In this document: positions 5,487 through 6,729 of the stretch, piece after piece
How the letters are laid out: each line of letters begins with the position of its first letter
How positions within the stretch are numbered: the first letter of the stretch is position 1
Assembly (NCBI GenBank): GCA_008501545.1
Contig: QQUM01000110.1
Location: 1 to 6,729, forward strand
Direction of reading: 5' to 3'
DNA: 6,729 bases
Origin: Calditrichota bacterium
GTDB taxonomy: Bacteria > Zhuqueibacterota > Zhuqueibacteria > Zhuqueibacterales > Geothermadaptataceae
Position numbers and translations under genes: made by a program
The notes under the pieces: model-generated
Database searches by the model: none
Told to the model about the DNA's origin: nothing
The model's input: the letters and a program-made list of their open reading frames with translations, nothing else

Positions 5487-6173
5487 ATGCATCTATCCAT
5501 TCGCCTGATGAAAATCTTGTTTCGCTATCAGAAATTTTCACCTGTGCAAAATCTGCTGGCGCAGCAGTTTTTCAAACCGAGTGGATTTTGGGGGCGCATC
5601 GCGGTGGATTTTATGGCAGTGGCCAATCGTCCGGTTTATGATTGGACGATGGAATTTCTCGAAATTCAACCACAGGACAATGTACTGGAAATTGGATTTG
5701 GCCATGGGATATACATTGAGAAAGCAGCGAAAAAGGCCGATCAAGGCTTTGTCGCAGGCATTGATTTTTCCGAAGCCATGGTGAAGCGAGCCAGGCGTTT
5801 CAACAAGCATCTCATCCGGCGTAAAAAAGTGGCGCTTTTACACAATGACATGCAACCCATTCCATATCCCGATACATTCTTTGATTGCGCATTTGCAGTG
5901 AATGTTATCTATTTCTGGAATAAGCCTGAAAATGAACTGCGCGAAATTTACAGAGTTCTCAAACCGGGCGGAATCCTTGCATTATACTTCACGAATAAAG
6001 ATTCGCTTCAGCATCTGCCTTTTACCACCAGTAACCTGTTTCGAAAATATGCTGGTGATGCTTTCGCAGCGATCGTCAAAAAGGCAGGATTTACAAAAGT
6101 TAGTTGCCATACACGGCTCTTGCATTTTAAGGAAGCGGACGTGAAAGGCCATTGTGTCGTTGCGATGAAATGA
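5487..6173 (+). CDS. Class I SAM-dependent methyltransferase (UbiE-like superfamily)
   Basis: A 228-residue Rossmann-fold methyltransferase. Seen: motif I VLEIGFGHG at 66-74 (SAM-binding glycine loop); GIDFS at 91-95 with the acidic residue Asp93 expected to hold the SAM ribose; HNDMQPIPYPDTFFD at 119-133 (motif II/III region, the D following N at 120-121 near the adenine); FAVNVIYFW at 136-144; and RVLKPGG at 156-162 (post-motif loop). The order fits the Methyltransf_11/UbiE style. An N-terminal stretch of about 60 residues with FWGRIAVDFMAVANRP precedes the core and probably covers the substrate site. The substrate is unknown. The chosen ATG lies 6 nt after the cyclophilin stop with only a weak GAGA upstream; an alternative in-frame ATG is at 5508 (Met8). 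The tight spacing implies co-transcription and perhaps translational coupling with the cyclophilin gene. Confidence 0.93.
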   Translation: MHLSIRLMKILFRYQKFSPVQNLLAQQFFKPSGFWGRIAVDFMAVANRPVYDWTMEFLEIQPQDNVLEIGFGHGIYIEKAAKKADQGFVAGIDFSEAMVKRARRFNKHLIRRKKVALLHNDMQPIPYPDTFFDCAFAVNVIYFWNKPENELREIYRVLKPGGILALYFTNKDSLQHLPFTTSNLFRKYAGDAFAAIVKKAGFTKVSCHTRLLHFKEADVKGHCVVAMK

Positions 6174-6210
6174 TACATCAATTGACTATTACACAGAACC
6201 AGTTTCGGCT

Positions 6211-6729
6211 ATGGATTACCGGATGCACCGAATTTTTCCAGTTTTGATAACAATTTTTTTCTGTCTTTTTACTCTTTCCCATACCGGGGCAGGGCACTCC
6301 ATTCAATCCGCGGCAATTATAAAAAAATCACAAAATGCAGTGGAAAATCAGAATGCATTCACGGTCGATATATGCATTTACGGCGGGACGCCGGCTGGTG
6401 TAATTTCGGCGTATGCTGCAAAAAAAATGGGGAAGTCTGTTCTGTTGATCGAGCCGGGAAAACACCTTGGTGGCATCGCTTCTGGTGGTTTGGGGCAGAT
6501 GGATATTCAGGCAAAGTGGGCCATTTCCGGACTTGCACGCGATTTTTTTCGTCGAGTCGGAACGCACTACGGCGTATTCGAAAAATGGCTATTCGAACCG
6601 CATGTGGCAGAAAAGGTTTTCCAGGCGTATGTAGCCGAAGCCAGAGTTCAGGTGCTCTATGATTACCGCTTTTTTGCTGCACAGAAAAATGAAAACAAGC
6701 TCGTGCAGATCGAGCTGGAAAATGCATCC
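6211..6729 (+). CDS. Exported FAD-dependent oxidoreductase (FAD_oxidored type), 3' end outside window
   Basis: The first 173 codons of a longer gene, open to the window end. Residues from Met5 form a Sec-type signal (MHR, then a hydrophobic core IFPVLITIFFCLF, then a small-residue region around SHTGAG). The mature part starts with a dinucleotide-binding fold: VDICIYGGTPAGVISAYAA from residue 52, with GGTPAG at 58-63 in place of GxGxxG; VLLIEPG at 77-83, Glu81 being the expected FAD ribose contact; then HLGGIASGGLGQMD (85-98). EKWLFEPHVAEKVF also fits the PF12831-like subfamily, whose members are often exported and found beside glycan-degrading genes. The substrate is unknown. A second ATG at 6223 (Met5) gives the more standard signal peptide and has GGAT about 8 nt upstream, so the start could be either. 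The gene follows the methyltransferase by 37 nt with no terminator between. Confidence 0.88.
   Translation, partial: MDYRMHRIFPVLITIFFCLFTLSHTGAGHSIQSAAIIKKSQNAVENQNAFTVDICIYGGTPAGVISAYAAKKMGKSVLLIEPGKHLGGIASGGLGQMDIQAKWAISGLARDFFRRVGTHYGVFEKWLFEPHVAEKVFQAYVAEARVQVLYDYRFFAAQKNENKLVQIELENAS

Noticed and set aside
6359..6727. Long open frames on the minus strand and in another plus frame over the right end
   Set aside because: They overlap the FAD-oxidoreductase frame, which has clear family motifs and a signal peptide; the others are Arg/His/Ser-rich shadow readings without motifs.
1..6729. CRISPR, tRNA/rRNA, insertion sequence, prophage or toxin-antitoxin system
   Set aside because: No regularly spaced direct repeats, no clover-leaf sequence, no transposase, integrase or toxin-like small gene pair was seen on either strand by eye.

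Overview
The window is bacterial, compact, mid-GC by eye and almost fully coding. Two features point to a Gram-negative-type cell envelope: a lipoprotein signal on a cyclophilin and a Sec-type signal on a probable FAD oxidoreductase. The gene styles (zinc-ribbon/TPR protein, lipoprotein cyclophilin with an IEVIQGG motif, GGTPAG-type FAD oxidoreductase, Aquifex-like thioredoxin-fold ferredoxin) would fit the broad FCB or neighbouring candidate phyla. That placement is a weak inference, because no marker gene is present.

Layout. The left part (67-3244) is a five-gene minus-strand cluster, read from plsY leftwards: plsY (membrane phospholipid synthesis), a double zinc-ribbon/TM/TPR protein, a [2Fe-2S] thioredoxin-like ferredoxin, a small polytopic membrane protein, and an SDR-family protein. 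Gaps are 14-43 nt and most genes have clear Shine-Dalgarno sequences, so a single operon is likely. The 237-nt gap 3245-3481 separates this cluster from a minus-strand GT4-like glycosyltransferase (3482-4639). That gap holds the probable plsY leader and an ATG-less open frame of uncertain status.

The 271-nt region 4640-4910 is a divergent intergenic region. Beside the plus-strand gene it carries a striking perfect 18-bp inverted repeat whose arms are built from degenerate 6-bp units (CTCNNN on one arm, complementary units on the other). From 4911 rightwards the plus strand carries a tight run: cyclophilin-type PPIase lipoprotein, class I SAM methyltransferase (6-nt gap), then the start of an exported FAD-dependent oxidoreductase that runs off the window end.

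Most genes look like ordinary housekeeping or envelope functions. Three items merit a second look: the hexamer-built palindrome in front of the cyclophilin gene, an SDR with Phe and Asp where the catalytic Tyr and Asn normally stand, and the conserved-looking but functionally unexplained plsY-linked cluster. I see no RNA genes, CRISPR array, insertion sequence, phage gene or defence system in the window.
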